From: Zoogloeaceae bacterium G21618-S1
GTDB taxonomy: Bacteria > Pseudomonadota > Gammaproteobacteria > Burkholderiales > Rhodocyclaceae
Direction of reading: 5' to 3'
Assembly: GCA_027214125.1 (NCBI GenBank)
Contig: JAPWHF010000015.1
Span: 19,112-83,111 of the forward strand
DNA length: 64,000 nucleotides
Under the pieces are notes generated by a model. It was not told the origin of the DNA. It was given only the letters and a program-made list of their open reading frames with translations, and did not search any database. Shown here piece after piece: positions 44,074-56,666 of this stretch (its first letter is position 1; each line of letters opens with the position of its first letter). A program made the translations under genes and the position numbers.

Positions 44074-44520
44074 ATGGAGACCGGTATGCCCACATCGCCC
44101 AACCACCACCTTCACTTTGCCCACATCGCCCGCCGCGAGGCGCGACGCCTGTGCAAGGCCGCCCGTTCGGATGCCCTCACCGACGCCTTGCCCGCCCTTC
44201 GGCGCCTGCTCGCGGCGAAGCTGTTCGACAAGCACAGCCTGAACACGCTCTATCGACAGCGGGCATCGGTGCAACTCAAGCATTGCCTGAGCGCCGTCGC
44301 CCGCGAAAGCGGTTTTGACGACTGGCCCGCCGTCCTCGCCCACCACAACGCCACGCCACCCGAAGCCGCCTTGCGCTGGCGCCTGCGCGCGGCCGATCTG
44401 CCATACCCGAACCGCTGGTTTTCAGACCACACCACCGCCCGCGCCTGGCAGGCGGAAAACGGCGGGCAGCTGATCCCTTACGGTGAGCAGGCGGTCGTTC
44501 TGGGCGACTCAGCCGAGTGA
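44074..44520 (+). CDS. hypothetical helical protein
   Basis: A 148-residue protein if the ATG at 44074 (METGMPTSP) is used; a second ATG at 44086 is possible. It is rich in Ala, Arg, His and Leu, mostly helical (AARSDALTDALPALRRLLAAKL; VQLKHCLSAVARESGFDDWPAVLAHH), with a C-terminal module containing WFSDHTTARAWQAENGGQLIPYGEQAVVL. GC3 is high and coding-like. No family was recognised; it converges on the bL12-like gene. Confidence 0.6.
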   Translation: METGMPTSPNHHLHFAHIARREARRLCKAARSDALTDALPALRRLLAAKLFDKHSLNTLYRQRASVQLKHCLSAVARESGFDDWPAVLAHHNATPPEAALRWRLRAADLPYPNRWFSDHTTARAWQAENGGQLIPYGEQAVVLGDSAE

Positions 44521-44551
44521 CACGACATGCGTTGACGCCAGACCAACGGCG

Positions 44552-44995
44552 TCAGCCGCCGACGATGACCCACGCGCCGCCGGCGGCGAGCACCACAAAC
44601 AGCACGACCCACACCAGCACGGAGGGCAGCTTGCCCGGCGCGGCGTGGCCAAATGGCGTATCGCTGCGCGCGACATGGCCATCGACCAAGGCCTTGGCTT
44701 CTTTCAGGCCCAGCCCGCGTTCGGCACGCACGATCTTGATCGCGTCGATCATGCGCCCACCCGCCAGCGCCGCCTCGGCGGCGGGCGGCAGCTCATGCGC
44801 ATCGGTGTGTTCGGCGGGATAGTTGGCGGGCGGCGCCGTCGCGCCCGGCGCATCGCGTTCGCGCTCGACCCAGTCCTTGGCCGCGGCCAGATCCAGGCCA
44901 TGCGTCTGCCGCACGATCTTGATTGCTTCGATCAGTTGCCCGGCCTCGAGTGCCGCGCGCGCGTCGGCCGGAAAGTCTCGCCCGACCGCGCTCAC
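44552..44995 (-). CDS. tail-anchored protein with two bL12 C-terminal-domain-like motifs
   Basis: A 147-residue protein. Two repeats, GQLIEAIKIVRQTHGLDLAA followed by AKDWVER and GRMIDAIKIVRAERGLGLKE followed by AKALVD, match the helix-turn-helix face of the ribosomal protein bL12 C-terminal domain that contacts translation factors. One hydrophobic helix (VLVWVVLFVVLAAGGAWVIV) ends the chain, so it would be tail-anchored with repeats in the cytoplasm. GTG start overlaps the stop of the PEP-CTERM gene (GTGA), implying coupled translation. Function unknown. Confidence 0.78.
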   Translation of the reverse strand: MSAVGRDFPADARAALEAGQLIEAIKIVRQTHGLDLAAAKDWVERERDAPGATAPPANYPAEHTDAHELPPAAEAALAGGRMIDAIKIVRAERGLGLKEAKALVDGHVARSDTPFGHAAPGKLPSVLVWVVLFVVLAAGGAWVIVGG

Positions 44996-45966
44996 CCGCG
45001 CGCCGTCCGGCGGCGTGCGATGCCGGCAACCAGCAGCAACCCGGCCAACAGCATGCCGGCGGCCTGCGGCTCGGGCACCGCGGTGACCACAATCTGGTTG
45101 ATCAGCGGATCGCCCACCACGGTCACGCCCTGCGGCACATACAAGGCGAGCTGCGCAGTATGCGAAAAGTCGAGCACCCCGGCAGAGGACAACAGATCGC
45201 CATGGGTGGCCGTCTGATTGCTGCCCGGCTCGGCGCTGACCAGGCCATTGACGAAGCTGTTGATGTTGTACGCCTGGCCCGGCATGACATCGAAACTGAG
45301 GCGCACGATGGCGTCGAGCGAAGCGGCCGATGCGTCCACCGCCACTTGTGTTGCCCCGGCATAGAACGGGGTATCGGTGGTGACCCCGCCCGCGGTCTGG
45401 CTTTCATGGCCCAGCGTGAGCACCTGTGGCACATAAGTCGGCGTCACGGCGCTCATCAGGAACGTCAATTGCGATTGATAAAGCGACTGGGTAAAGGGGA
45501 TCGCGGTGAAACTGGTCGCGGTGATATTGCCGGTCAGGCTGAACGTGGGCAACCCGCGCAGCGCGTCGAAGCTGCCATCGAAGCGCAGTTCGGCTGTGAC
45601 GGTCTGCGGGCCGGTCCCGCCGAAAAAGGTCAATGGCGAACTCAGCGAACCCTGCACCGCCGAGCCCACCGTCGCGCTCAGCGGCAGGGTCGAATCGGTC
45701 GGCAGGTCGAACTCGGCATAGCCCTTGATAATGCCGTTGTCGGTATCGACGCTGATGCTGGTGACCGAATCGTAGCCATGCACCGTGCTGACCGCGCTGC
45801 GCGCGGGGTTCAGATCGATGAAGCCTGAATACTGGGTCACCACCTCGGACGCATCGGCCGCCGCGGTGGACGGCCCGCGCACGGCGGTGCCGGCTGCGTG
45901 AGCGACAGAGGTCAGGCACAGCGCAATCAGCGCCAGGGGCAAGGTGGCGCGGCGAGCAAAAAACAT
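44992..45966 (-). CDS. PEP-CTERM sorting-domain exported protein
   Basis: A 324-residue secreted protein: signal peptide (RRATLPLALIALCLTSVAHA), a long beta-rich Ser/Thr body, and the sorting signal VPEPQAAGMLLAGLLLVAGI followed by ARRRTARG. Start ATG at 45966 with GAGG nine bases upstream; the frame remains open for 24 codons further 5' but that segment lacks a ribosome site. No sigma-54 promoter was seen here, unlike the 25820 gene. It overlaps the bL12-like gene by 4 bp. Confidence 0.88.
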   Translation of the reverse strand: MFFARRATLPLALIALCLTSVAHAAGTAVRGPSTAAADASEVVTQYSGFIDLNPARSAVSTVHGYDSVTSISVDTDNGIIKGYAEFDLPTDSTLPLSATVGSAVQGSLSSPLTFFGGTGPQTVTAELRFDGSFDALRGLPTFSLTGNITATSFTAIPFTQSLYQSQLTFLMSAVTPTYVPQVLTLGHESQTAGGVTTDTPFYAGATQVAVDASAASLDAIVRLSFDVMPGQAYNINSFVNGLVSAEPGSNQTATHGDLLSSAGVLDFSHTAQLALYVPQGVTVVGDPLINQIVVTAVPEPQAAGMLLAGLLLVAGIARRRTARG

Positions 45967-46068
45967 GAGAACGGCCTCGATAAATGACGGAAATGCCGAC
46001 GCCATACGCGGGCGTCCTGCGGCTTTCAGTATGGCCACCTGATCGTCGAGGTCAAGGCCGGATTGGTG

Positions 46069-46347
46069 TCAGCCGGCCTCGCGCAGCCAGAACACCACCG
46101 CCGAGGTGGGCTCGGCGTAGCGCTCGGTGTGTTCGGTGCCGGCCGGCACGCAGCACCATTCACCTGGGCGGACGGGGCGTTCGGCGCCGTCCATGCTCAG
46201 CCACAGGCAGCCTTCGGTGACCAGCACATGCAAGGTCTCCGTGTGGGTGTGCACCGGCGCCGCCCCGGGTTCGCGCGTGACGACGGTCACGTCGCAGCGC
46301 GCGGTATCGAGGCGGCCGAGGGCGATCAGCGCGTCCGGGGCGTGCAT
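46069..46347 (-). CDS. small single-domain cupin
   Basis: A 92-residue cupin: PGAAPVHTHTETLHVLVTEGCLWLSM (motif 1, two His plus Glu) and PGEWCCVPAGTEHTERY (motif 2, His). It would bind a metal ion. GGAG lies 7 bases before the ATG, and it starts 14 bp after the metH stop, so it is likely cotranscribed with metH under the SAH riboswitch. The substrate is unknown. Confidence 0.85.
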   Translation of the reverse strand: MHAPDALIALGRLDTARCDVTVVTREPGAAPVHTHTETLHVLVTEGCLWLSMDGAERPVRPGEWCCVPAGTEHTERYAEPTSAVVFWLREAG

Positions 46348-46361
46348 GACGGATCTCCGGC

Positions 46362-50096
<3,735 letters not shown>

Positions 50097-50142
50097 GGGT
50101 CGGTCCTCGGGCGTGCTGTTTCAATCATAGCCGGGACCACCC

Positions 50143-50189
50143 AAAGAAAAACGGCGCGGCAAACCGGCTAAAGGTTTGCGAGCGCCGTT
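50143..50189 (-). terminator. intrinsic terminator in the metH leader
   Basis: On the minus strand AACGGCGC and GCAAACC pair with GGTTTGC and GCGCCGTT, followed by TTTTCTTT. The 5' arm includes the GCGCTC element that the riboswitch pseudoknot would otherwise occupy, so the two structures are alternatives. Confidence 0.8.
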
Positions 50190-50246
50190 ATTCGTTGCTG
50201 AGCCTGGCCCCGGAAACACCCCACGGGTCGCAGCGCTCCTCAGCAA
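50180..50246 (-). ncRNA. S-adenosylhomocysteine (SAH) riboswitch upstream of metH
   Basis: The minus-strand leader reads TTGCTGAG-GAGCGCTGCGACCC...GCCAGG-CTCAGCAA, then CGGCGCTCG. The 8-bp P1 stem (50239-50246 with 50195-50202) is perfect, and GAGCGC (50233-50238) can pair with GCGCTC (50180-50185) as the pseudoknot. These are the conserved parts of the SAH riboswitch class found before metH and ahcY. An overlapping terminator predicts an ON switch: SAH binding frees transcription. Confidence 0.88.
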
Positions 50247-50297
50247 GACGCGGATTTTACGGGCTTTGACGATCGGTGTCGACCACGCGCGACAGCA

Positions 50298-51518
50298 TCA
50301 AACCATCCAGAAGCGCTCGAGATTCTCAAACCCCCACTGACTCGCGTTTTCAATCCCCGCAATCTTTTCACGACATCCCGGCGCGGCGAGATCGACGATC
50401 TGCGGGGCAATCGGCGCGTTGGACCGCACCGAGAAGAAGACCCTGATCGTCGGCTTCAGCATGGAAAACTCTCCCTGCTCTAGCACCACCGCCAGCTTGT
50501 CGGTGTGCGTGCGCACCAGTGCGCCGACCGGGTAAATGCCGACACTGCGCACAAAGGCCTTGAAGACCTCCTCATCGAAATGCCCACGCCAGCTTGCCAT
50601 GCGCTGAATCGATTCGGCAGGACACCAACCGGATTTGTATGGCCGGTTGGACGTTATAGCGTCATATACGTCACAAACCGCGCCGATACGCGCCATCAGG
50701 CTGATCTGCTCGCCCTGGAGCTGATGCGGATAACCGCTGCCATCGAACTTTTCATGGTGATGCAAAACGACATCCAGCACTGCCGCATCCTTCTCACCGG
50801 CCTCGACAAGCGCCTTCCACCCCGCCTCGGGGTGAGACTTCATGATCATGAATTCGGCGTCGGTCAGCTTGCCCGGCTTGTTGAGCACCTCCAGCGGCAT
50901 CATCGCCTTGCCCAGGTCGTGCATCAGACCAGCTGCACCTGCCTGCCTTACCTGCTGCTCGTCCAACCCCATCCGTCGCGCGGTCGCCACCATCAGCGCA
51001 CACACCGCCACCGAATGCAGGTAGGTGTATTCATCATGTGTCTTGATGCGCGCGACGCTGATCAGCGCACCCGGATTCCGCAACACCGAGGCGGAAATTT
51101 CTTCGATCAGTGGCAGAGCCTCCGCCGTGCTGACAACCTTTCCCAGGCGAACGTCGCTGAACATCGAAGCCACCTGCGCCTTGCCAGCCTCGCACAACTT
51201 TTTTGCCTGCGCCAGTTCGACGCGCATCGACGTACGCGCAGCACCTCGCGCGGCGGGCCGTGCCGCGGGCGGTGATTCGGTCTCCGAAACTGTCTGCTCG
51301 GGCACTGGCGGCGGGGTCTCGGGACGCGACCCCACATCCACGCCCTTGTCAGTGTCGATCCACACCTCCTGAATCCCGGCCGCCATGATGGCAGCGATGT
51401 CCTTGGGGTCGTCAATCAGAAAACGGCTGGTCAGAAATGGGTGTTTCAGCCATGACACACCAAGCTTGTGCACGTACATGCCAGCACTCAGTTGCTGCGC
51501 TTCGATTTTCCTTATCAT
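50298..51518 (-). CDS. HD-GYP domain c-di-GMP phosphodiesterase
   Basis: A 406-residue protein. The N-terminal domain (MIRKIEAQQLSAGMYVHKLG...HPFLTSRFLI, about 130 residues) is the DUF3391 module often preceding HD-GYP. A Pro/Ala linker is followed by HD-GYP: HSVAVCALM, LMHDLGKAMMP (HD), MKSHPEAGWK, HHHEKFDGSGYPH (GYP), DVYDAITSNRPY. Catalytic residues are intact, so it should hydrolyse c-di-GMP. The ATG at 51518 begins the DUF3391 domain; the frame is open 50 codons further but shows no family match. It diverges from the beta-CASP gene. Confidence 0.93.
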   Translation of the reverse strand: MIRKIEAQQLSAGMYVHKLGVSWLKHPFLTSRFLIDDPKDIAAIMAAGIQEVWIDTDKGVDVGSRPETPPPVPEQTVSETESPPAARPAARGAARTSMRVELAQAKKLCEAGKAQVASMFSDVRLGKVVSTAEALPLIEEISASVLRNPGALISVARIKTHDEYTYLHSVAVCALMVATARRMGLDEQQVRQAGAAGLMHDLGKAMMPLEVLNKPGKLTDAEFMIMKSHPEAGWKALVEAGEKDAAVLDVVLHHHEKFDGSGYPHQLQGEQISLMARIGAVCDVYDAITSNRPYKSGWCPAESIQRMASWRGHFDEEVFKAFVRSVGIYPVGALVRTHTDKLAVVLEQGEFSMLKPTIRVFFSVRSNAPIAPQIVDLAAPGCREKIAGIENASQWGFENLERFWMV

Positions 51519-51658
51519 GGCTGGATACAAGCTGAGGTTGATGAAAGGGCACGGCGTACCGCGATGGCACCTTGACGGTAAATTGCTATACGACACTTTC
51601 TCATGACGCTGAAGATCGCTTGCACGTTGCTGACGCTGAAAAACCCACGGAGACACAC

Positions 51659-53062
51659 ATGGCCACAATTACTTTCCATGGCGCCGCTCAGGAAGTCACC
51701 GGTTCATGCCACTTGCTTGAATCACCAGCGCTCGGTCGAGTGCTGCTCGACTGCGGCCTGCACCAAGGGGGCGATGCCGTGGAGCGTCTGCATGAAGAAA
51801 CGCTCCCCTTCGATCCGCACGCGATCGACGCGGTGGTGCTGTCCCACGCCCACCTCGACCACTCGGGCCGCCTGCCGCTGCTGGTCAATCGCGGTTTTGA
51901 CGGCCCCATCCACTGCACCGAGGCCACGGTCGATCTGCTCGAGTTGATGCTCGAAGACGCCGCCGGCCTGTATCTGCGCGATCTGGAGCGCAGCAACCTG
52001 CGCAACCGCCGCCGCGGCAAGCCGCTGCGCAAGGCCGACTACAGCCGCGCCGATGTCCACAAGGCGCTCAAGCAGTGCCAGCCGCATGCCTACGGCGACA
52101 CCTGGTCGCTCGGGCCGGAGGCCGCGGTGTGCTTCCATGACGCCGGCCATATTCTCGGTTCGGCCATCATCGAACTCACGCTGAGCGAAAAGTCCCAACG
52201 CAAGACGCTGGTGTTTTCGGGCGACCTGGGCAAGAGCGATTCGGTGCTGATGAATGATCCGACGCAACTCACGCACGCCGATCTGGTGATGATGGAAGGC
52301 ACGTATGGCGACCGCAATCACCGCTCGATGGATAACACACTCGCGCAACTCGGCGAGATTTTGACCGACACGTGGACGCGCGGCGGCAATGTGATGATTC
52401 CGTCCTTTGCCGTCGGCCGCACGCAGGAGATCCTGTTTCATCTGGGCTGCCTGCATCAGCAGGGCGCACTCGACAACTGGCAGATCTTTCTCGACAGCCC
52501 GATGGCGATCAAGGCGACCCGGCTGTACGACCGCTGGTTCAAGCTGCTCGACCGGGATGACATCAAGGCCATCCGCGGCAGCCACCACAGCTCGCTTGAA
52601 GACTTCCTGCCCAAGCTCACCTGCACCGTCACCACCGACGAATCGATGGCCATCAACCGGATCAAGGCCGGCGCCATCATCATTGCCGGCAGCGGCATGT
52701 GCACCGGCGGGCGCATTCGCCACCACTTCAAACAACGCATCTGGAACGCCCGCAACACCTTGCTGTTCATCGGTTTTCAGGCACGCAACACGCTTGGCCG
52801 GCAACTGGTCGATGGCGCCAGACACATCAAGCTGTTTCAGGATGACTACGTGGTGAAGGCGCGCATCGAGACCCTGGGCGGCTTCTCGGCCCATGCAGAT
52901 CAATCGGAGCTGACGCGCTGGATCACCCATTTTGAGGGCAAGCCACGCGTGGTGCTGGTGCATGGCGAACCCAAGGCGCTGGACGCGCTGTCGCACAAAC
53001 TATGGAAAGAAAATCAAATGGAATGCGAGATCCCGGCCGACGGGCAGAGCCTCGTTTTCTAG
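51659..53062 (+). CDS. MBL-fold/beta-CASP metallo-hydrolase (RNA-processing type)
   Basis: A 467-residue enzyme. Metal-binding motifs are SHAHLDHSGRLP, AGHILGSA, and FSGDLGKSD; the beta-CASP part shows SFAVGRTQEI, AGSGMCTGGRIRHHF and GGFSAHADQSEL, then VHGEPKALDAL. This is the CPSF-like exonuclease/endonuclease family (COG1236), expected to process RNA in the cytoplasm. Start ATG at 51659 follows GGAGACACAC. No linked gene; divergent from the HD-GYP gene across 140 bp. Confidence 0.92.
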   Translation: MATITFHGAAQEVTGSCHLLESPALGRVLLDCGLHQGGDAVERLHEETLPFDPHAIDAVVLSHAHLDHSGRLPLLVNRGFDGPIHCTEATVDLLELMLEDAAGLYLRDLERSNLRNRRRGKPLRKADYSRADVHKALKQCQPHAYGDTWSLGPEAAVCFHDAGHILGSAIIELTLSEKSQRKTLVFSGDLGKSDSVLMNDPTQLTHADLVMMEGTYGDRNHRSMDNTLAQLGEILTDTWTRGGNVMIPSFAVGRTQEILFHLGCLHQQGALDNWQIFLDSPMAIKATRLYDRWFKLLDRDDIKAIRGSHHSSLEDFLPKLTCTVTTDESMAINRIKAGAIIIAGSGMCTGGRIRHHFKQRIWNARNTLLFIGFQARNTLGRQLVDGARHIKLFQDDYVVKARIETLGGFSAHADQSELTRWITHFEGKPRVVLVHGEPKALDALSHKLWKENQMECEIPADGQSLVF

Positions 53063-53080
53063 GGTCTCGCGACCAAAAGC

Positions 53081-53458
53081 TCAGGCGTCGGGGCTGTCGC
53101 CTCCGACGGCATCGACTGGCGCCTTGCTGACAATCAGCAGGCGATCAATCGCATCCTGAATACGGCCATTGGACTGACGCTGCATCCAGTCATTGGCAAA
53201 CACCACCAGCGGTTCGATGGCGGCGCCATCAAGCGGCTCCTTGCCCAGCAGATCAAGCAGTTCAAGCGCGGCCGTGTTCACGTCCGAACCCGCCTCGCTC
53301 GCCACCTGGCAGACCATCGACAAGGCCATCAGATCGGTCAGATGCGCCTCGCAAAACCACGGCTGACCAATGGCCTCAAGCGCAATCAGCGCTGGCAGTT
53401 CGGTGGTGGTCCGCTTCTTGATCCCGAGCGGCAGGAGCTTGCGTCGCTTTTTCTTCAT
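53081..53458 (-). CDS. hypothetical small protein
   Basis: A 125-residue protein from the ATG at 53458 (MKKKRRKLLPLGIKKRT). It has a basic start, then a helical body (LPALIALEAIGQPWFCEAHLTDLMALSMVCQVA; ELLDLLGKEPLDG; QSNGRIQDAIDRLLIVS). No signal peptide or membrane segment. No family was recognised. It converges on the beta-CASP gene and follows the monooxygenase-like gene on the same strand. Confidence 0.6.
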   Translation of the reverse strand: MKKKRRKLLPLGIKKRTTTELPALIALEAIGQPWFCEAHLTDLMALSMVCQVASEAGSDVNTAALELLDLLGKEPLDGAAIEPLVVFANDWMQRQSNGRIQDAIDRLLIVSKAPVDAVGGDSPDA

Positions 53459-53509
53459 GGGCCGGACAACGGCAGCGCACGGCAAAGCTTTAGCCCCTGA
53501 TACACGGCT

Positions 53510-53863
53510 TTACTCGGCATCGGGCATCTCGCCCCGCAAGCCGCCGGTACGCGCCAGCAAATCGTCGGTCACCGTCATGGTGAAGGCCGGCTTGTTGTCG
53601 GGCGGCAACTCGGCAATGGCGTCGACAAATGCGGCCCTCGCGGCCTTGTCGGGATAAACCATGCGCGCATCGAAGGCGCGCTGCCAGGTCGCCTCGTCCG
53701 GCCATTCGGCCATGGCCACAAAGCGCCCATCGCGCTCCTGATGCAGGCGCGAACCCAAGCCGCCGTATATCTGCACGATCTGCTGCGTACCCCGCCGCCA
53801 GGCCTCCCGGAACTGCGCCTCCTTGCCCGGTTTGACCCGCCACCAGTAAACCACCACGAACAT
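53510..53863 (-). CDS. antibiotic biosynthesis monooxygenase-like (ABM) domain protein
   Basis: A 117-residue ferredoxin-like-fold protein: FVVVYWWRVKPGKEAQFREAWRRG, FVAMAEWPDEATWQRAF and the final LLARTG fit the ABM superfamily. Members may be monooxygenases or simply small-molecule binders; no catalytic residue can be asserted. The ATG at 53863 is preceded by GGGGAGGGGCCA. Together with the next gene downstream it may form a two-gene unit. Confidence 0.75.
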   Translation of the reverse strand: MFVVVYWWRVKPGKEAQFREAWRRGTQQIVQIYGGLGSRLHQERDGRFVAMAEWPDEATWQRAFDARMVYPDKAARAAFVDAIAELPPDNKPAFTMTVTDDLLARTGGLRGEMPDAE

Positions 53864-54073
53864 TGGCCCCTCCCCAATTCCCGCCGTCCCGACCACCGGC
53901 CAGACGCGCTGAAGCGATTCGAGCCGGTGATAGAGACACCATAGTCGATCACATCACCCGCCGCCGCAACGCCTTCTTGCGAAAGCAGACTGAAAGCCCT
54001 TTGCCGTGAAATGCACCGGCCGCTCAAGCACTTGAAGCGCGGCACAAAAGAGCTTTCACACAAGGAGGAGTCA

Positions 54074-55120
54074 ATGAAACTCAACAAGATTGCCGCTATC
54101 GTGGCCACCACCGCCCTGGGCCTGCCGACGCTTGCCCACGCTGAGACCAACGTGAGCATCTACGGTCTTATCGACATCAATCTCAGCTATGAAAAGGCGG
54201 GCGGCCAGAAGTTCACCGGCGTTGCCGGCAGCGAACTGAACGGCAGCCGGCTCGGCTTCAAGGGCACCGAAGATCTGGGCAACGGACTGAAAGCGCTGTT
54301 TGTGCTCGAAACCGGCTTCGACCCCGACACCGGCGCCACCGGACAGGGCGGACGTCAGTTTGGTCGCCAATCATTCGTCGGTCTTGAGGGTAGCTGGGGC
54401 AAGGTGATGCTGGGCCGCCAGTATTCGCCCGCTTTCGTCGCGCTCGACCCCTATGAAGCCACGGGTGGCGCTGACCGCACCGCCGGCCTGCTGCACCGCA
54501 AGACCGGCTCTGTCGCGCGCGGTTACGAAACCCGCTTCGACAACATGATCAAGTACCGCTCGCCGAGTTTTGGCGGCTTCTCGGCCGATGTGGGCTACTG
54601 GACCGGCAAAGAAAACACCGGGCCGAACGACGACGCTCGCAAGGAAGGCCGCGGCTACGGCATCACCGGCATGTACAAGAACGGCCCCTTCGCCATCGCC
54701 GTCACCACCCAGAGCGTCTTTACCAACGCCACGGGTGGCAAAGCCAGCACCCACGGCATCGCCGGTGCCTACGACTTTCAGGTGGCCAAGGCCTACCTGT
54801 TGTACACCCAGGACCGCGAGAGCGGCAGCCAGGGCAAGGGCAAGGCGCGCAGCTATGCGCTGGGCGCGGAGATCCCGGTCAGCGCCGCCGGCACCGTGGC
54901 GGTGAGCTACGGCGCCCGTGACGAGAGCAACGAGGCGAACACCGAAGATGCGCACGGCTGGTCGGTGTACTACATGCACGGCCTGTCCAAGCGCACCACG
55001 CTGTACACCGCCTACTCGCACATCAGCAACAAAGGCGACGCCAACTACGGCTGGAACATGACCCCTGCGGCAGGTGACGACCCGAGTGTGGTGATGGCCG
55101 GCATCCGTCACCGCTTCTGA
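54074..55120 (+). CDS. Gram-negative outer-membrane porin
   Basis: A 348-residue porin: signal peptide (MKLNKIAAIVATTALGLPTL, ending AHA), then ETNVSIYGLIDINLSYEKAG, SRLGFKGTEDLGNGLKALFVLE, GRQFGRQSFVGLEGSWGKVMLGRQ and a C-terminal strand ending in Phe (GIRHRF), all typical of trimeric beta-proteobacterial porins. AAGGAGGAGTCA precedes the ATG. It lies ahead of the ATP-citrate-lyase-like genes but has its own terminator; it may admit an organic acid, an inference from neighbours only. Confidence 0.93.
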   Translation: MKLNKIAAIVATTALGLPTLAHAETNVSIYGLIDINLSYEKAGGQKFTGVAGSELNGSRLGFKGTEDLGNGLKALFVLETGFDPDTGATGQGGRQFGRQSFVGLEGSWGKVMLGRQYSPAFVALDPYEATGGADRTAGLLHRKTGSVARGYETRFDNMIKYRSPSFGGFSADVGYWTGKENTGPNDDARKEGRGYGITGMYKNGPFAIAVTTQSVFTNATGGKASTHGIAGAYDFQVAKAYLLYTQDRESGSQGKGKARSYALGAEIPVSAAGTVAVSYGARDESNEANTEDAHGWSVYYMHGLSKRTTLYTAYSHISNKGDANYGWNMTPAAGDDPSVVMAGIRHRF

Positions 55121-55164
55121 TCGCTCGGCCAGCAATTTGAGCAGGCCGCACGGAAGCGAAATTC

Positions 55165-55209
55165 GGACCCCGACCGGGGGGCAGGAGAACAGTCGGGGTC
55201 CCTCTTTTT
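55165..55209 (+). terminator. rho-independent terminator after the porin gene
   Basis: Ten-bp perfect stem GGACCCCGAC / GTCGGGGTCC with a 17-base loop, followed by CTCTTTTT. Confidence 0.85.
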
Positions 55210-55311
55210 CGCGCCTGCGCCATTGAACGCAGCGCCACACCGGATTGAGTCGTCGCCCGCATCGGGTGGCCTCTTTTCGTCACATATTCCAGTCACCCTC
55301 AGGAGAGAGCG

Positions 55312-56601
55312 ATGCAGATCACAGGCATGCTTCACGGTAGCAAACTGCTCGAATTCGTCGGCTTCCCAAGTGCCGAAGTCCTCGGGCCGGACGCCAGCGA
55401 AGAGGCCATCAAGGCCATGATCGAGCGCCACGGATCGGTGTTCGTCAAACCCGTTTTCAAAGGCGGCGTCGGCAAGAAGGGCAAGGCCGGTCTGCTCGGT
55501 CGCGCCAAGGACCTCAAAACCGCACTGGCCGAGAAGGAGCGTCTCTACTTTGTCGAGCACCACCACGGCAACCAGTCTGCCAAGGCCAACGGCGTCACCT
55601 TTGAAGGCGCCGTCCCCGCCGAGCATGAAATCTATTTCTCGCTGTCGGTTTCAACCGAATTTCGCGCGCCAACACTGACCATCACGCACTGCGGCGGCGT
55701 GGACATCGAAGAGCTTGACCCGACGCTGATCGCCCGCGTGCCCTTTGATGCGCTGACGGGCATGAAAGCGTTTGTCGTGGCCAATGCGCTGGCCGACATC
55801 GGCGCCCCGAGCGAAATCATCTCGCCGCTGGTGCAGCAGCTCCCGAAGCTCTGGGAGCTGTATCACAACTTCGGCATGACCGTGCTCGAGCTCAACCCGA
55901 TCCGCATGCGTCCCGATCGACGCGGTCGCCTCACACCGGTCGCCTGCGACTTCAAGTGCGGCTTTGATCGCGACGACTCACGCTGGCACCGGCTCAATCT
56001 GCCGCCTCATCTGTTCGCCGCCGACTACTCCGATTTCGAACAGGAGATCAACCAGCTACGGACGCACCAGGGTCAAAGCGATGTCTACGTCATCAACGAC
56101 AAAGGCACCATCCTCGCCCCGACCTTTGGTGGCGGCGCCAACTCATTGGTCACCGAGATGCTTGGCGACGACGCCATCATTTCCTCCGACTTCGGTGGCA
56201 ATCCCCCTTACGAGAAGATGAAGTCGGTCGCGTCGATCTGCTTCCGGCACTGGCTCGCGCAATCCAATGTGCTGTTCATCATCGGCGGCAAGTCCAACAA
56301 CACCGACATCTTCGAAACCTTCCGCGCCATGGCCGACGCCTTGCGCGAACACATCAGCGAGCATGGTCCCACCCCGCTGTTCGTGGTCATTGGTCGCGGC
56401 GGCCCGAATCTGGTGCGAGGCATGGCCGCCTTCCGCGATACCTGCGAAGCCCTGGGCCTGCCCTACCGCTTCTTTGGCTACGACACCGCGATGAGCGAGG
56501 TCGTCGACTACGCCCGCGAAGTCAATGAATGGATGAAGGCCGGCGGCCGCCAAGAGATCGCCGCCAAGCTGGGCGTCGGCACCCAATCCGAGGCTGCTTG
56601 A
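55312..56601 (+). CDS. ATP-citrate lyase-like ATP-grasp subunit
   Basis: A 429-residue protein related to the succinyl-CoA synthetase beta / ATP-citrate lyase small-subunit group. The N-terminal ATP-grasp half has VFVKPVFKGGVGKKGKAG, EIYFSLSVSTEFR and VLELNPIRM; the C-terminal half has TFGGGANSLVTEMLGDD, SDFGGNPPYEKM and LFIIGGKSNNTDIFETF, like the citrate-binding part of ATP-citrate lyase. Length matches bacterial AclB (about 400). CAGGAGAGAGCG precedes the ATG. It is followed 65 bp on by its likely partner. Which acid is activated cannot be proved by sequence; another CoA ligase is possible. Confidence 0.72.
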   Translation: MQITGMLHGSKLLEFVGFPSAEVLGPDASEEAIKAMIERHGSVFVKPVFKGGVGKKGKAGLLGRAKDLKTALAEKERLYFVEHHHGNQSAKANGVTFEGAVPAEHEIYFSLSVSTEFRAPTLTITHCGGVDIEELDPTLIARVPFDALTGMKAFVVANALADIGAPSEIISPLVQQLPKLWELYHNFGMTVLELNPIRMRPDRRGRLTPVACDFKCGFDRDDSRWHRLNLPPHLFAADYSDFEQEINQLRTHQGQSDVYVINDKGTILAPTFGGGANSLVTEMLGDDAIISSDFGGNPPYEKMKSVASICFRHWLAQSNVLFIIGGKSNNTDIFETFRAMADALREHISEHGPTPLFVVIGRGGPNLVRGMAAFRDTCEALGLPYRFFGYDTAMSEVVDYAREVNEWMKAGGRQEIAAKLGVGTQSEAA

Positions 56602-56666
56602 GCCTCCCCGCCTGACGTGGATTGGCACGCGTATCGCGACAACAACACAGACTCCAGGAGAGCAAC

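Noticed and set aside
44992..46038. Upstream start at 46038 for the second PEP-CTERM gene
   Set aside because: It would place 24 residues before the signal peptide and lacks a ribosome site; the ATG at 45966 gives a normal signal peptide with GAGG in front.
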